Shown: one piece after another, positions 6,820 through 17,218 of the stretch
How positions within the stretch are numbered: the first letter of the stretch is position 1
How the letters are laid out: each line of letters begins with the position of its first letter
Source: Spirosoma sordidisoli
Lineage (GTDB): Bacteria > Bacteroidota > Bacteroidia > Cytophagales > Spirosomataceae
NCBI RefSeq assembly: GCF_004138325.1
Contig: NZ_SBLB01000014.1
Span: 41,846 to 105,845 of the forward strand
Reading direction: 5' to 3'
Length of the DNA: 64,000 nucleotides
Position numbers and translations under genes: made by a program
The notes under the pieces: generated by a model
The model's input: only the letters and a program-made list of their open reading frames with translations
Database searches by the model: none
What the model was told of the DNA's origin: nothing

Positions 6820-9687
6820 ATGATGAAAAACACTTTTTTTGCGACGTTAAGTCTGCTGATGCTGCTACAAACAGCCAGTTATGGGCAACACCAGCAGCAT
6901 ACGATGTCCGCTGACGATCAGGCAGCCAAGCCACCTGCCAATCCCGACAAATCCAACTTTCCGGTCGTTAAAACATCTCTGCCCGTTTCCCGGCCCCAGG
7001 CTCTTGCAAAGGTGAAACCCACCGGTAAGCGGGTCGAATATGATCTCACCATTGATGAGCAGACGGTGAACATTACGGGCAAGCCGAAGAAGGCCATGAC
7101 TATTAATGGGGGTATTCCCGGCCCGACGATGCGGTTTACCGAAGGCGATGTAGCCGTTATTCGGGTACACAACAAATTAAAAACCGAAACCTCGCTGCAC
7201 TGGCACGGCATATTACTCCCCAACAAACAGGATGGCGTTTCGTATCTGAATACCCCTCCGATTCATGCGGGTGACACCTATACGTTCGAGTACCCGCTGG
7301 TTCAGTCCGGCACGTACTGGTTTCACTCGCACACGCGCTACCAGGAGCAGGTAGGGGTGTACGGCTCCATTGCCATCCAGCCCCAGCAAATTACCCACAA
7401 GGTAGATCATGACCTGGTGCTGTTGCTGTCGGATTGGACGAATGAGAATCCGGCGTACATTCTGAAAAACCTGAAACGGCGTAACGAATGGTACTCCATC
7501 AAAAAAAACAATGTCCAGTCACTCAACCGCATTATTCAGCACAAGGCGGTGGGTGCGTACCTGCGGCAGTCGATGATGAAGATGGCCCCGATGGATATAT
7601 CGGATGTGTACTACGACCGGTTCTTAATTAATGGAAAAGACACCGTGCGTTACCCGGAAATCAAAGCGGGCCAAACCGTTCGGCTGCGGGTTATAAACGC
7701 CAGTGCATCCACCTATTTTCACGTCAACTACGCCGGTGGCCCTATGAAACTGATTTCCGCCGATGGGCTGGACGTGCAGCCGGTAGACGTTGACCGGCGG
7801 CTGATTGCCATTGCCGAGACCTACGATTTTATTGTCACCGTACCGAAAGGCGGAGCTTTTGAAGTGCGGGCCACTGCTCAGGATGGGTCTGGCTACGCAA
7901 CGGCCTTGCTCGGAAATGGCCCGGCGAAGTACGCTCCGACGGTTCCCCGCCCCGATCTCTACAAGTTAACGGCCAATATGAGCCAAATGGGAGGCATGGG
8001 CATGGGTACAATGAATATGGGGAAAACCGACACGACTGCTCAGGCCAACGTGGACATGAACGGCCCCATGATGCACGATAGGCCCGGCATGTCGGGTGGC
8101 AACATGAACAAGGCGACGGTCAACCCGGCTAAAGCCGGTAAGGCGGAGTCCGCTATGGGTCAAATGGATCATAGCCAAATGGATATGGGACAGGGTAAAC
8201 CAGCAAAACCGGCCCCTGCTACGCCTAAAAAGCCCAATTCGATGGCCGGCATGGGCAATATGGCCGGAATGGACCACAGCAAGATGGATATGGGTGCAAA
8301 GTCCTCAGCAAAGAGGTCGGCTTCGACAAAAAAGGCTTCTAAGCCAAAGCCAACGAAAGCGGCCGGCTCAATGGCGGGTATGAAGATGGGTGGTATGAAC
8401 ATGGATATGGCCGGCATGAACTCGAGTAAAGACGGCAAAATGGACATGACGGGGATGGACCACGGGCAGATGAATCAATCATCCATGCCCGGTATGGATC
8501 ATAGTAAAATGTCCATAAAAATGGATTCAATGCCCGCTAAGAAGACAGACAGCAAAAAGCCGGATTCGATGGCTGGCATGGATCACAGCAAGATGAATAT
8601 GGGTGGCAAGCCCGGCGATATGGCCGGGATGCAGGGAATGAAGCCCGGGGACGGGGGGATGGCCGGCATGAGCATGATGGACGAGCAGAATACCATCGAC
8701 TATAGCATTCTCAAATCGCCCGAACCCATTGTGTTTCCCACCAACCACCCGATTCGGGAAATTCCGCTGACTCTGACGGGAAATATGTTTCGCTACATCT
8801 GGGGCTTCAATGGCCAACCCATGTCGCGGGCGGATATGATCCAGATTCGGCGGGGTGAAATCGTGCGTATCCGCATGATAAACAACACCATGATGATGCA
8901 CCCCATTCACCTGCACGGGCATTATTTCCGGGTGCTGAACGGGCAGGGGCAGTACTCGCCCCTGAAGCATACGGTTAACGTATCACCCATGGAGAGCGTC
9001 ACGATTGAGTTTATGGCCGATGATGAGAAAGACTGGTTTTTTCACTGCCACCTGCTCTATCATATGCTCAGTGGCATGGCCCGCGTGGTCAGCTATGGCG
9101 ACAAACCAGACTCCTCGATTGCCAACATCCAGAAGCAGCACCTGCGCGAAATGCGCGACAATCAGCCGTTTGTCTGGGGTTTCCTGCAACCCGGTTATCC
9201 AATCAACTACTTTAATCTGAACGTTTCCAACAACAAAAATGCTATCGTTGCCGGGGGCGATCACGACTGGCGCACGAACCGGTTCGAGTTCGACTTAGAC
9301 TATGAACGATACCTCGGCGATTGGCTCCGCGTATTTGCCGGGATTGACGGCGGTAATGAAGAGTTTCTGCGCCGGATACGACCCGAAGATGGGATACCCA
9401 CCGACCGGCGCATCGTCCGGGCTGTGGCCGGTATTCGGTATATGCTGCCGTTTCTGATTCAATCGGAAGTAAAACTCGATACGCGCGGTAACGTCCGGTT
9501 CCAGCTCAATGGGCAGCAAATGTTGTTTCCCCGCTTAGATTTCCAGTATCAAACGCAGTGGTTAGTGGGTAGCTACGTGCGGGCGCACGTTGAGTTGCAG
9601 TACACCGTCACCAAAAATCTGTTTCTTCATACGGATTACGATACCCGGTACAAAGCCTTTGGCGGTGGATTGGGATACAATTTCTGA
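6820..9687 (+). CDS. Multicopper oxidase with Met-rich insert and C-terminal outer-membrane barrel
   Basis: A 955-aa exported protein expected to oxidise Cu+ to Cu2+ outside the inner membrane. After a signal peptide (about 1-22) come the copper ligands HWHG (about 127), HSH (168), HPIHLHG (693) and HCHLLYHMLSGM (741), a complete T1/T2/T3 set. Between the second and third cupredoxin parts, about residues 385-625 hold an unusually long Met/His/Lys-rich insert with many GMDHSKM-like units. The last 185 residues alternate like beta strands and end in GGGLGYNF, resembling a CopB-type outer-membrane copper protein. That makes it a CopA-CopB-like fusion. The oxidase assignment is firm, the barrel an inference from pattern. 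Confidence 0.88.
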   Translation: MMKNTFFATLSLLMLLQTASYGQHQQHTMSADDQAAKPPANPDKSNFPVVKTSLPVSRPQALAKVKPTGKRVEYDLTIDEQTVNITGKPKKAMTINGGIPGPTMRFTEGDVAVIRVHNKLKTETSLHWHGILLPNKQDGVSYLNTPPIHAGDTYTFEYPLVQSGTYWFHSHTRYQEQVGVYGSIAIQPQQITHKVDHDLVLLLSDWTNENPAYILKNLKRRNEWYSIKKNNVQSLNRIIQHKAVGAYLRQSMMKMAPMDISDVYYDRFLINGKDTVRYPEIKAGQTVRLRVINASASTYFHVNYAGGPMKLISADGLDVQPVDVDRRLIAIAETYDFIVTVPKGGAFEVRATAQDGSGYATALLGNGPAKYAPTVPRPDLYKLTANMSQMGGMGMGTMNMGKTDTTAQANVDMNGPMMHDRPGMSGGNMNKATVNPAKAGKAESAMGQMDHSQMDMGQGKPAKPAPATPKKPNSMAGMGNMAGMDHSKMDMGAKSSAKRSASTKKASKPKPTKAAGSMAGMKMGGMNMDMAGMNSSKDGKMDMTGMDHGQMNQSSMPGMDHSKMSIKMDSMPAKKTDSKKPDSMAGMDHSKMNMGGKPGDMAGMQGMKPGDGGMAGMSMMDEQNTIDYSILKSPEPIVFPTNHPIREIPLTLTGNMFRYIWGFNGQPMSRADMIQIRRGEIVRIRMINNTMMMHPIHLHGHYFRVLNGQGQYSPLKHTVNVSPMESVTIEFMADDEKDWFFHCHLLYHMLSGMARVVSYGDKPDSSIANIQKQHLREMRDNQPFVWGFLQPGYPINYFNLNVSNNKNAIVAGGDHDWRTNRFEFDLDYERYLGDWLRVFAGIDGGNEEFLRRIRPEDGIPTDRRIVRAVAGIRYMLPFLIQSEVKLDTRGNVRFQLNGQQMLFPRLDFQYQTQWLVGSYVRAHVELQYTVTKNLFLHTDYDTRYKAFGGGLGYNF

Positions 9688-9740
9688 TCGGACAATCTCC
9701 GCTGGTGCCAGGATATACGATCATTTTCCTGCAATAGTAT

Positions 9741-10307
9741 CTATTCCGCAAATAACCCAAGGATAACTCCGACAAAACCAAACAAGGCGACAACAAGGCC
9801 CAGAAAGAAAATCGAGCCGGGGGCGGTCAGCATGATGACCACACCGGCAACCAGTAGAATAGCACCCCCGATCAGTTTAATCCAGTTAGCCCTGGCTTTG
9901 GTTGTTCCACTGGGGGCCAACTGCCCGCTTTTCTTCTCACCCGTTTTTTTGACCATTACCTTTTCAACCGTATTCAGTCTGTCGGCGGTATAGTTCCCTG
10001 AGAGAGTCGCCGTCGCTTGAGTTGAGGTCATCCATGTTTTCACCCGAGCCATATGCTTACTAAACGGTTTGTTCGGAATGAGTTTGTTGTTATTGCGGGC
10101 AACGAATTCAAGCTCTGAGGTACTTGTGTCAGCTTTTATAACCGGCCTTATCGATGAGATAATAGCCTGAGTGAGGGGGGGCAGGGAAACTATGTGCGTA
10201 TTGCGTGTCGTGAGCAGGTTAACAGGTGCCCGTTGAAAATAAGCTACAGGCCGACTACAGGCAGAAAGAGCAGCGATCACAACTAATATACCAAGAGAAT
10301 TTTTCAT
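9741..10307 (-). CDS. Lipoprotein with C-terminal membrane segments, unknown function
   Basis: A 188-aa protein. It begins MKNSLGILVVIAALSACS, a lipoprotein signal with the lipid-accepting Cys at about residue 17. The middle is polar and basic. The C-terminus has two hydrophobic stretches (about 145-185) of the small DUF-type membrane kind. It is convergent with the multicopper oxidase and lies downstream of the megasynthase on the same strand, with 65 bases between. No family recognised. Confidence 0.6.
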   Translation of the reverse strand: MKNSLGILVVIAALSACSRPVAYFQRAPVNLLTTRNTHIVSLPPLTQAIISSIRPVIKADTSTSELEFVARNNNKLIPNKPFSKHMARVKTWMTSTQATATLSGNYTADRLNTVEKVMVKKTGEKKSGQLAPSGTTKARANWIKLIGGAILLVAGVVIMLTAPGSIFFLGLVVALFGFVGVILGLFAE

Positions 10308-10372
10308 AGAAACAGACTATTTTGATTGTTAAACTATTGACAGGTTGCTGGGCAGAGCCTTCCCACCGGTAG

Positions 10373-13300
10373 CTATTCTTTTGACAAAGTTTCAAGTTGC
10401 CGGTATTTTCCGGGTCGGTCCGGGTCTGTTACAAACCACCCAGGATTACCCTGCTGGTCCCGGCCTAGTCTGGCTCCCGGTATGGGCGGGTGATTCGCTT
10501 GATTATACACCTGTAGCAGATCAGAAATCAATGGCCCCTTAGGCTGTAAGTATTGAGCCTTCACTAATTCCTGGACACTATCGAGGAAGGCAGCAATGAT
10601 CTGTTGAATATCGGCTTTGGTATGAGCCTCGGTCATGAAACAGGGGAAACCGTCCCAGATATGAATGCCTTTCTCCCGCATCAGTGTGAACAGGAGTTCG
10701 CCGTAGGGTACATCTTCGGTAAACTTCAGTTTCCAGAGTGATCCAAACTGAGCGATCAGCATGGGTAGTTGTTGTTTGATAAAGGCTATATTCAGCGTGT
10801 CAGCCAATTGTTTTGCTTTGGCGGTCAAACGCTCCTGAAGCGCGGGACCTTGCTCCCGTAGGTATTGAAGCGACGCATGGGTGGCTGCCAGGGCTAAAGG
10901 GTGACGCACAAACGTACCGGCAAAAAACGTGATGTCGGCCTGCGGATACGAGTCGTCACCATACTGCCAGTATCCGCCATCCAGGGCATCCATAAACGCG
11001 GCCTTTCCCGCTACCACCCCAATGGGGAGGCCACCCCCTATTACTTTGCCATACGTCGCCAGATCCGCTTTAACACCAAATAGGGCCTGCGCTCCGCCCG
11101 GATGCATCCGAAAACCGGTTATCACTTCGTCGAAGACTAAAGCCGTTCCCGAAGCTTCGGTAATGGCCCGCACCTGTTTCAGAAAATCAACGGGCTGAAA
11201 TTCGGGCCGTCGGCTCTGCACGGGTTCAACCAGCACAGCGGCCAGTTCCGAGGCTCTTTGGCGAATAATTTGCAGACTTTCATCGGTGCCATAGTCCAGA
11301 ATCAACACGTTCTGGACCGCTTCGGCAGGAATACCCAGGGCCGCCGGATACGATTGGCGATTGGCACTACCCCGGCTGATTACTTCATCGAAAATGCCGT
11401 GATACGAGCCAGCAAAGGTAATTACCAGCGAACGCCCCGTTACAGTGCGGGCCATGCGTAGCGCACCCAGCACAGCCTCTGAACCCGTGTTGCACAAAGC
11501 CGCCCGGTCGAAGCCGGTAAATTCGCAAATCATTCGGGCAACCGCACCGGCGAGCTTGTGCTGCGGCCCCAGTTCGTAGCCCATCTCGATCTGATCGTGC
11601 AGAACCGTTTTCAGCAAGTCAGGCTGATAGCCAAACAGGGTTGACCCAAACCCGTTCAGCGCGTCGATGTATTCATTACCGTCAATGTCCCACAACCGGC
11701 TTCCCTTCGACCGTTCTACCACAATCGGATAAACCAACTCCTTAGTCAGCGGCTTGAATCCTGTTACAGCGCGGGGATCAGCCATCCACCGCCGGTTTTC
11801 CTGTGCGTAGGCTTTGCTGGCGGCTGTCTTCTGGGTGTAGCGTTGGGTAAGTTTTGCCAAAAACGGTTGCTGCACATCGCTGAGAGAAGTTGCCTGACGT
11901 TCGATACGCGCTCCGGCTCCGAACGCCTGTCGGACCGGAGGGGCCTCAGCTACCGGTAGCAACGCTTTTCGGGGTGTTGCGGTAGCCGAAGGCACCGGGT
12001 CGGTAACTACCTCCATCGGCTGCGGTGCCGGGTTAACCCGCCCGGTGGGTTGCTGCCGGGCGGCTGACGGCTCCTGACCGCGCAAAACGGCCAGTTGTTC
12101 CGCCATAATCTGTAGTTGTCGCTCAAACAGGTCAATGACCGGGTCAGTAGGGTCAGTCTGTCCGGTTGGCCGGTTCGGAAGCGGTTCTGCTGCGTTCGAG
12201 GGTGTACGCTGAGGAGCGGTTGGTGATAGGGCGATTGGTAATGGAACGGAGGGCGTTGGCGAAGTAACCGGAGCCGACGGCTGAAACGCACCGGCGGGCA
12301 GCTCCCGATCTAAAAAATCAACTAAGGCTTCAATGGAATTGTAGGCACTGTTCAACTGCCGGAACGAAATGGGTAAATCAAACTTCTTGCGAAGGTTATA
12401 GGAAAACTGAGTTAGTGCTAAGGAATCAAGCCCCAACTCTAAAAAGTTCAGTGACAATGCCTTGTCATCCAACTGGATGCCTGCCGTGTCGTTCAGTAAT
12501 TGCCGAACGAGGGTTATCAATTCATTTCGACGCATAATAGGTATGGTAATTGGTTCTTCAACAGGGGGTGGGAGATTTGGTAGTTCCACTACACCAACGT
12601 CCGGGTTCTTAAATACCTGCTGGGGTGGGTCCACCCAGCAGCGTGTCCGGTCAAAAGCATACGTGGGCAAGGTTACTTTCTGGTGGGGTTGGCCCGTCTG
12701 AAAAGCCGACCAGTTTGGGTTGATCCCTTTAACCCAGAGTTGCCCTAACGCATTCAGTATAGATTCGTACTCGCTTCGGCTGTCTTTAAGCGTATCTAAG
12801 CTCATTACCACATCAATCGGTCGCGGCATGGCCTGCTGACGGGCCAGGGTGGCGGTAACACTACCCGGCCCCGCTTCTAATAGGAGTGGGCTTTTCAACG
12901 TGAGTACCGTTTCCAACGCATCCGCAAACCGAACGGTAGCCCGCATATGGGTGGCCCAATAACCGGGATTTGTGGCTTCGGCATCGGTGAGCCAGGTACC
13001 GCTCACGGTGGATACAATTGTCTTTTGGGGTCGCTGCAACGCTATCTTCCGCACCCTGTTTTCAAATTCACCCACAATTGGTTCCATCATGGCTGAGTGG
13101 AAGGCATGGCTGGTTTCGAGAAGCCGGTTGGCAATACCCCTCTCGTTTAACTGTCCAGCAAACAGGGTAACCGCGTCGCTGGGTCCGGCCACCACGCACA
13201 ACTGACGACTGTTGACCGCTGCCAGCGATAGAGTGGGGGGCAATATGGCCGAAACGGCTTCGGCATCGAGCCGTACCGATAGCATACTTCCTGCTGGCAG

Positions 13301-16300
13301 ATCACTGATTAGTTGGCCACGGACTGCGATCAGGGCCAGTACGTCCGACAAGGTGAAAACCCCGGCCAGATGAGCCGCTACGAACTCACCAATGCTATGG
13401 CCACAATAAACTGTTGGCTCGATTCCCCAGCTTTGCCAGAGCCGGGCCAGGGCATATTCCGTTACAAACAACGCGGGCTGGGTGTAGCGCGTGTTTCTAA
13501 GCCGGTTGGTTGCGTCCACATCGACGGAATCGGGATAGAGCACCTGCCGAATATCAAGGCCGAGATGAGCGATCAGTTTATCCGCACAGGTGTCAACGGC
13601 CTGCCGATACACCGATTCGTTTTCGTATAGTTCCCGGCCCATGTTAAGATACTGCGTCCCCTGACCCGGAAACAGCATGACAAAGGAACCGACCTCGGTG
13701 GAGCCGGGTGGTTGTGATGCCGCATTTCCGTCCGAAAAGGCGTTGGTCGTTTGCGGAGTGGCCGGGGCCAATAACGCCTGCATGAGTTCGGGCTGGCTAC
13801 GAGCCAGTACGAACCGACGGTGAGCAAAAATGGGCTGGCGGTTCTGAAGCGTATAGGCTACATCGGCAATTGTCTGGTCTGGATACTGGCCAAGATGCCC
13901 GGCCAGATGAGCCGCATAGGTTGTCAGACTTTGCCGGGATTTGGCCGACCACACTACCAGGTTAACAGATCGCTGCGCGGCTGATGGGCTTACGACCTCG
14001 ATCTTCCCGGCGGGGTGATATTCCTCCAGCACGACATGAACGTTGGTGCCGCCAACGCCAAATGAACTGACTCCCGCCCGGCGCGGTCCCGATGAGACCC
14101 AGTCGCGGTGGGTGTCGTTCACGTAAAAAGGGCTGCCAGCAAAATCAATAATCGGATTGGGTGCGTTGAAACCAAGCGATGCGGGCAGTTGCCGGTGGTG
14201 CAGAGCCAGCGTCGTTTTAATCAGCCCCGCCACGCCCGCTGCCGCCGTTAGATGCCCCAGGTTGCTTTTAATGGAACCCAGCGCACAGAACTGTTTTTTC
14301 GACACGCCACCGAACGCCATCGTTAGGCCCTCCACTTCGATAGGGTCGCCCAACGGGGTCGCCGTGCCGTGGGCTTCCACATAGCTTATCGTAGAGGGAT
14401 CAATTTGGGCATCAGCCAGGGCCATTCGGATAGCCCCGGCCTGTCCTTCGGCGTTGGGAGCCGTAAAACTGCCCTTACCGCTCCCGTCGTTGTTAACGCC
14501 CACCCCTTTAATGATCCCGTAAATAGTATCGCCATCGCGTTCGGCGGCTGACCGGGCTTTTAGCAGCACCACCCCCGCACCATCACTGAACACGGTTCCG
14601 GTAGCACTGGCATCGAACGGCCGGCAATGTCCATCCTGACTCAGCATGGCCCCTTCTTCGTACAGATGCCCACTATAAATGGGTGCCGTAACGCTGGCTC
14701 CGCCCGCCAGTGCCAACGCACAATGGCCCAGCCGAATGCTATCGACCGCCTGGGCAACCGCCAGCAGCGAGGTAGAACAGGCCGAATAAACACTAACGGC
14801 TGGCCCGCCCAGATTTAGTTGATAAGCCGTTCGGGAGGCTATAAAGTCCTTTTCGTTGACCGTCATGGCCTGAAAACTCCCCACCTGGCGAACGACTTCA
14901 GTGTTGGGCAGTACATTGTTGAGGTAGTACGTATTGTTGCCACAACCCGCCCAAACCCCGATGCTTCCCCCGTACTGATTCGGCAAATAACCCGCCTGTT
15001 CGAGCGCTTCCCAGGCAATCTCCAGAAAAACGCGCTGTTGCGGGTCCATGACCTCGGCCAGTTTCGGGCTTAGGCCAAAAAAGCCCGCATCAAATTGGTA
15101 AGCCTCGGCCAGAATTCCTCTGGCTTTCACGTACTGTGGGTCCCGGATTAAGTCGTCGGGCAATGAAGGATCTAACTCGTCGGGCGTAAAGAAGCGAATC
15201 GTTTCCTGACCTGTCCGTAATATTTCCCACAGGGCCTCAACCGTATTGGCGCCCGGAAAACGACCGGCCATGCCAATAATCGCCACATCGTCGGTATCAG
15301 CCCGTGCCGCATTTTTTCGACCAGGAGGGAATGAATCCAGGGCTCGCCCGTCCACATAATCGGCCAGGGACCGTACCGTAGGAAACTGATAGAGCTTCGT
15401 GACGGGAATCTCGAACCCATAGGTTTTCTTCAGGGCCGCTACGGTGCGGGCCGCCAAGAGTGAGTTACCGCCTGACTCAAAAAAATTATCGGTGACATCC
15501 ATCCGGTTGAGTGCCAGCACCTCCCGCCAAACAGCCAGCAGCTTTTCCTCGGTGGAATTGCCCGGCATCAGGAATGTGTTTACCAACGAGTCTGCCGATT
15601 CAGGATCAGGTAACGCCCGCCGGTCAACCTTGCCGTTAGGGGTCAGCGGAACCAGGTCGATGGAAACCCATACCGCAGGCACCATGTAATCCGGCAGGCG
15701 ACTATTCAGAAAATGGATGAGGGCCGATTTCTCGAAGGGGCCATCCATGACCACATAGCCCACTAACCGAACGTCGGCATCACCGTAGGTTTTAGCGACG
15801 ACAACGGCCTGTTTTACGCTGGGATATTGCTGAAGGGTTTGCTCAATTTCGCCCAACTCAATGCGGAATCCCCGAATTTTAACCTGCGCGTCAATACGGC
15901 CCAGGTACTCCAGTTCGCCCTGCGGTAACAGCCGCACCAAATCGCCACTGCGGTAAAGCCGGTGGGACACGGGGTGGGTTAGGTCGTCGGTCTGATCCGA
16001 CAACGGGTTTGGCATAAATCGCTGCGCGGTTAGTTCCGGCTGGTTCAGATAACCCCTCGCCAGTCCCGCGCCACCCACGTATAGCTCACCCGTTTCGCCA
16101 ACGGCTACCGGTCGTTGCTGTTCGTCCAGGACGTGCGTAGTCAGCGTTGAAATGGACCGACCAATCAGACTACTCGATTGGGCAAGATGTTCTCCCCGGA
16201 GGGCCAGGTAGGTTACGTGTACGGTGGTTTCGGTAATGCCGTACATATTGACGAGCTGACAAGTTGGGAATGCCTCTTGCCAGGGGCGAAGTTTTCCCGG

Positions 16301-17212
16301 ATGCAGGGCCTCACCACCAAAAATGACGTATCGAACCGATAACGGAACTGACCGCCCCACAATATGCTCCTGCAATACATAAAACGCGGACGGTGTTTGA
16401 TTAAGCACCGTGACGCGGTGCGTAGCAAGCAACGCGCCATACAGGTGAGCGTCTTTGGCGATGTGCTTAGGCACGATAATAAGCCGCCCCCCAAACAGCA
16501 ACGCGCCGTACATTTCCCAGACGGAGAAATCGAAACAGAACGAGTGAAACATCGTCCAGACATCCCGTTCGCTGAAATCAAAAAGCGACGCGTTCATCTT
16601 CATTAGACTGACTACATTGGCGTGTTCGATCATTACGCCCTTTGGTCTGCCCGTCGATCCTGATGTGTAGATGATATAGGCTAACTGGCGGGGTGTCGGT
16701 GGCTCTGATACAGCTTCAATGAATTCACTGTTAATGACCGATGCATCCCGATCAAGGCACACGAGGGTTCGGGTCGCTGGTTGCTTCAATCCCTCGGTCG
16801 GATGGGCTGGTTCGGCTTCCAGTTTGGGGCGCGCAATGCCATCGGTAACAACTACCGTTGCGTTCAAATCAGCAAGGATATACTCGATTCGGTCAGCCGG
16901 ATAATCCGGGTCAATGGGTACGTAAGCTCCCCCCGCTTTAAGAATTCCCAATAGCCCCACAATCATGGCGATGGAACGGTCCAGGCAAATAGGAACCAGG
17001 GTTTCCGGCTTTACGCCCTGTTTTCGGAGGTAGTGCGCCAACTGGTTCGATTGCTGGTCCAGTTCAGCGTAGGTTAGTTGGCTGTCAGCACACACGACGG
17101 CCACTTGATCGGGTGTCTGGCGGGCCTGATCCACAAATAGGTCAACTAATGTTTTGTCCGTTGGGTACAGCGGTTCGGCCAGATTCGGTGAGGCTTGAGT
17201 CGGTTTGTTCAT
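10373..17212 (-). CDS. Hybrid NRPS-PKS-aminotransferase megasynthase
   Basis: About 2279 aa from the ATG at 17212. Domains in order: adenylation (about 20-540, YTSGSTGRPKG near 180), carrier protein (GGNSLLA, about 580), ketosynthase (SACSTS about 807, then VEAHGTATPLGDP and SNLGHL), acyltransferase (GHSIGE about 1269 and HAFH, typical of malonyl-CoA), carrier protein (LGLDSLAL about 1592), Pro-rich linker, and class-III aminotransferase (PLP lysine in YGKVIGGG, about 2053). Reading the A-domain pocket against GrsA gives D-F-W-N-I-G-M-V-H-K, the known threonine code. There is no KR, C, TE or reductase. Predicted chemistry: threonyl thioester extended by malonate, then the beta-keto group aminated. 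The last 40 residues (PIPGARLGRDQQGNPGWF) match the linker that usually precedes a condensation domain, yet the protein stops there. Confidence 0.9.
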   Translation of the reverse strand: MNKPTQASPNLAEPLYPTDKTLVDLFVDQARQTPDQVAVVCADSQLTYAELDQQSNQLAHYLRKQGVKPETLVPICLDRSIAMIVGLLGILKAGGAYVPIDPDYPADRIEYILADLNATVVVTDGIARPKLEAEPAHPTEGLKQPATRTLVCLDRDASVINSEFIEAVSEPPTPRQLAYIIYTSGSTGRPKGVMIEHANVVSLMKMNASLFDFSERDVWTMFHSFCFDFSVWEMYGALLFGGRLIIVPKHIAKDAHLYGALLATHRVTVLNQTPSAFYVLQEHIVGRSVPLSVRYVIFGGEALHPGKLRPWQEAFPTCQLVNMYGITETTVHVTYLALRGEHLAQSSSLIGRSISTLTTHVLDEQQRPVAVGETGELYVGGAGLARGYLNQPELTAQRFMPNPLSDQTDDLTHPVSHRLYRSGDLVRLLPQGELEYLGRIDAQVKIRGFRIELGEIEQTLQQYPSVKQAVVVAKTYGDADVRLVGYVVMDGPFEKSALIHFLNSRLPDYMVPAVWVSIDLVPLTPNGKVDRRALPDPESADSLVNTFLMPGNSTEEKLLAVWREVLALNRMDVTDNFFESGGNSLLAARTVAALKKTYGFEIPVTKLYQFPTVRSLADYVDGRALDSFPPGRKNAARADTDDVAIIGMAGRFPGANTVEALWEILRTGQETIRFFTPDELDPSLPDDLIRDPQYVKARGILAEAYQFDAGFFGLSPKLAEVMDPQQRVFLEIAWEALEQAGYLPNQYGGSIGVWAGCGNNTYYLNNVLPNTEVVRQVGSFQAMTVNEKDFIASRTAYQLNLGGPAVSVYSACSTSLLAVAQAVDSIRLGHCALALAGGASVTAPIYSGHLYEEGAMLSQDGHCRPFDASATGTVFSDGAGVVLLKARSAAERDGDTIYGIIKGVGVNNDGSGKGSFTAPNAEGQAGAIRMALADAQIDPSTISYVEAHGTATPLGDPIEVEGLTMAFGGVSKKQFCALGSIKSNLGHLTAAAGVAGLIKTTLALHHRQLPASLGFNAPNPIIDFAGSPFYVNDTHRDWVSSGPRRAGVSSFGVGGTNVHVVLEEYHPAGKIEVVSPSAAQRSVNLVVWSAKSRQSLTTYAAHLAGHLGQYPDQTIADVAYTLQNRQPIFAHRRFVLARSQPELMQALLAPATPQTTNAFSDGNAASQPPGSTEVGSFVMLFPGQGTQYLNMGRELYENESVYRQAVDTCADKLIAHLGLDIRQVLYPDSVDVDATNRLRNTRYTQPALFVTEYALARLWQSWGIEPTVYCGHSIGEFVAAHLAGVFTLSDVLALIAVRGQLISDLPAGSMLSVRLDAEAVSAILPPTLSLAAVNSRQLCVVAGPSDAVTLFAGQLNERGIANRLLETSHAFHSAMMEPIVGEFENRVRKIALQRPQKTIVSTVSGTWLTDAEATNPGYWATHMRATVRFADALETVLTLKSPLLLEAGPGSVTATLARQQAMPRPIDVVMSLDTLKDSRSEYESILNALGQLWVKGINPNWSAFQTGQPHQKVTLPTYAFDRTRCWVDPPQQVFKNPDVGVVELPNLPPPVEEPITIPIMRRNELITLVRQLLNDTAGIQLDDKALSLNFLELGLDSLALTQFSYNLRKKFDLPISFRQLNSAYNSIEALVDFLDRELPAGAFQPSAPVTSPTPSVPLPIALSPTAPQRTPSNAAEPLPNRPTGQTDPTDPVIDLFERQLQIMAEQLAVLRGQEPSAARQQPTGRVNPAPQPMEVVTDPVPSATATPRKALLPVAEAPPVRQAFGAGARIERQATSLSDVQQPFLAKLTQRYTQKTAASKAYAQENRRWMADPRAVTGFKPLTKELVYPIVVERSKGSRLWDIDGNEYIDALNGFGSTLFGYQPDLLKTVLHDQIEMGYELGPQHKLAGAVARMICEFTGFDRAALCNTGSEAVLGALRMARTVTGRSLVITFAGSYHGIFDEVISRGSANRQSYPAALGIPAEAVQNVLILDYGTDESLQIIRQRASELAAVLVEPVQSRRPEFQPVDFLKQVRAITEASGTALVFDEVITGFRMHPGGAQALFGVKADLATYGKVIGGGLPIGVVAGKAAFMDALDGGYWQYGDDSYPQADITFFAGTFVRHPLALAATHASLQYLREQGPALQERLTAKAKQLADTLNIAFIKQQLPMLIAQFGSLWKLKFTEDVPYGELLFTLMREKGIHIWDGFPCFMTEAHTKADIQQIIAAFLDSVQELVKAQYLQPKGPLISDLLQVYNQANHPPIPGARLGRDQQGNPGWFVTDPDRPGKYRQLETLSKE

Positions 17213-17218
17213 GTTCAA

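Noticed and set aside
7970..8690. Repeated MDHSKM coding units considered as a DNA repeat or assembly artefact
   Set aside because: The copies differ in sequence and spacing, stay in frame and also appear in the CPH ATPase; best read as a metal-binding low-complexity insert.
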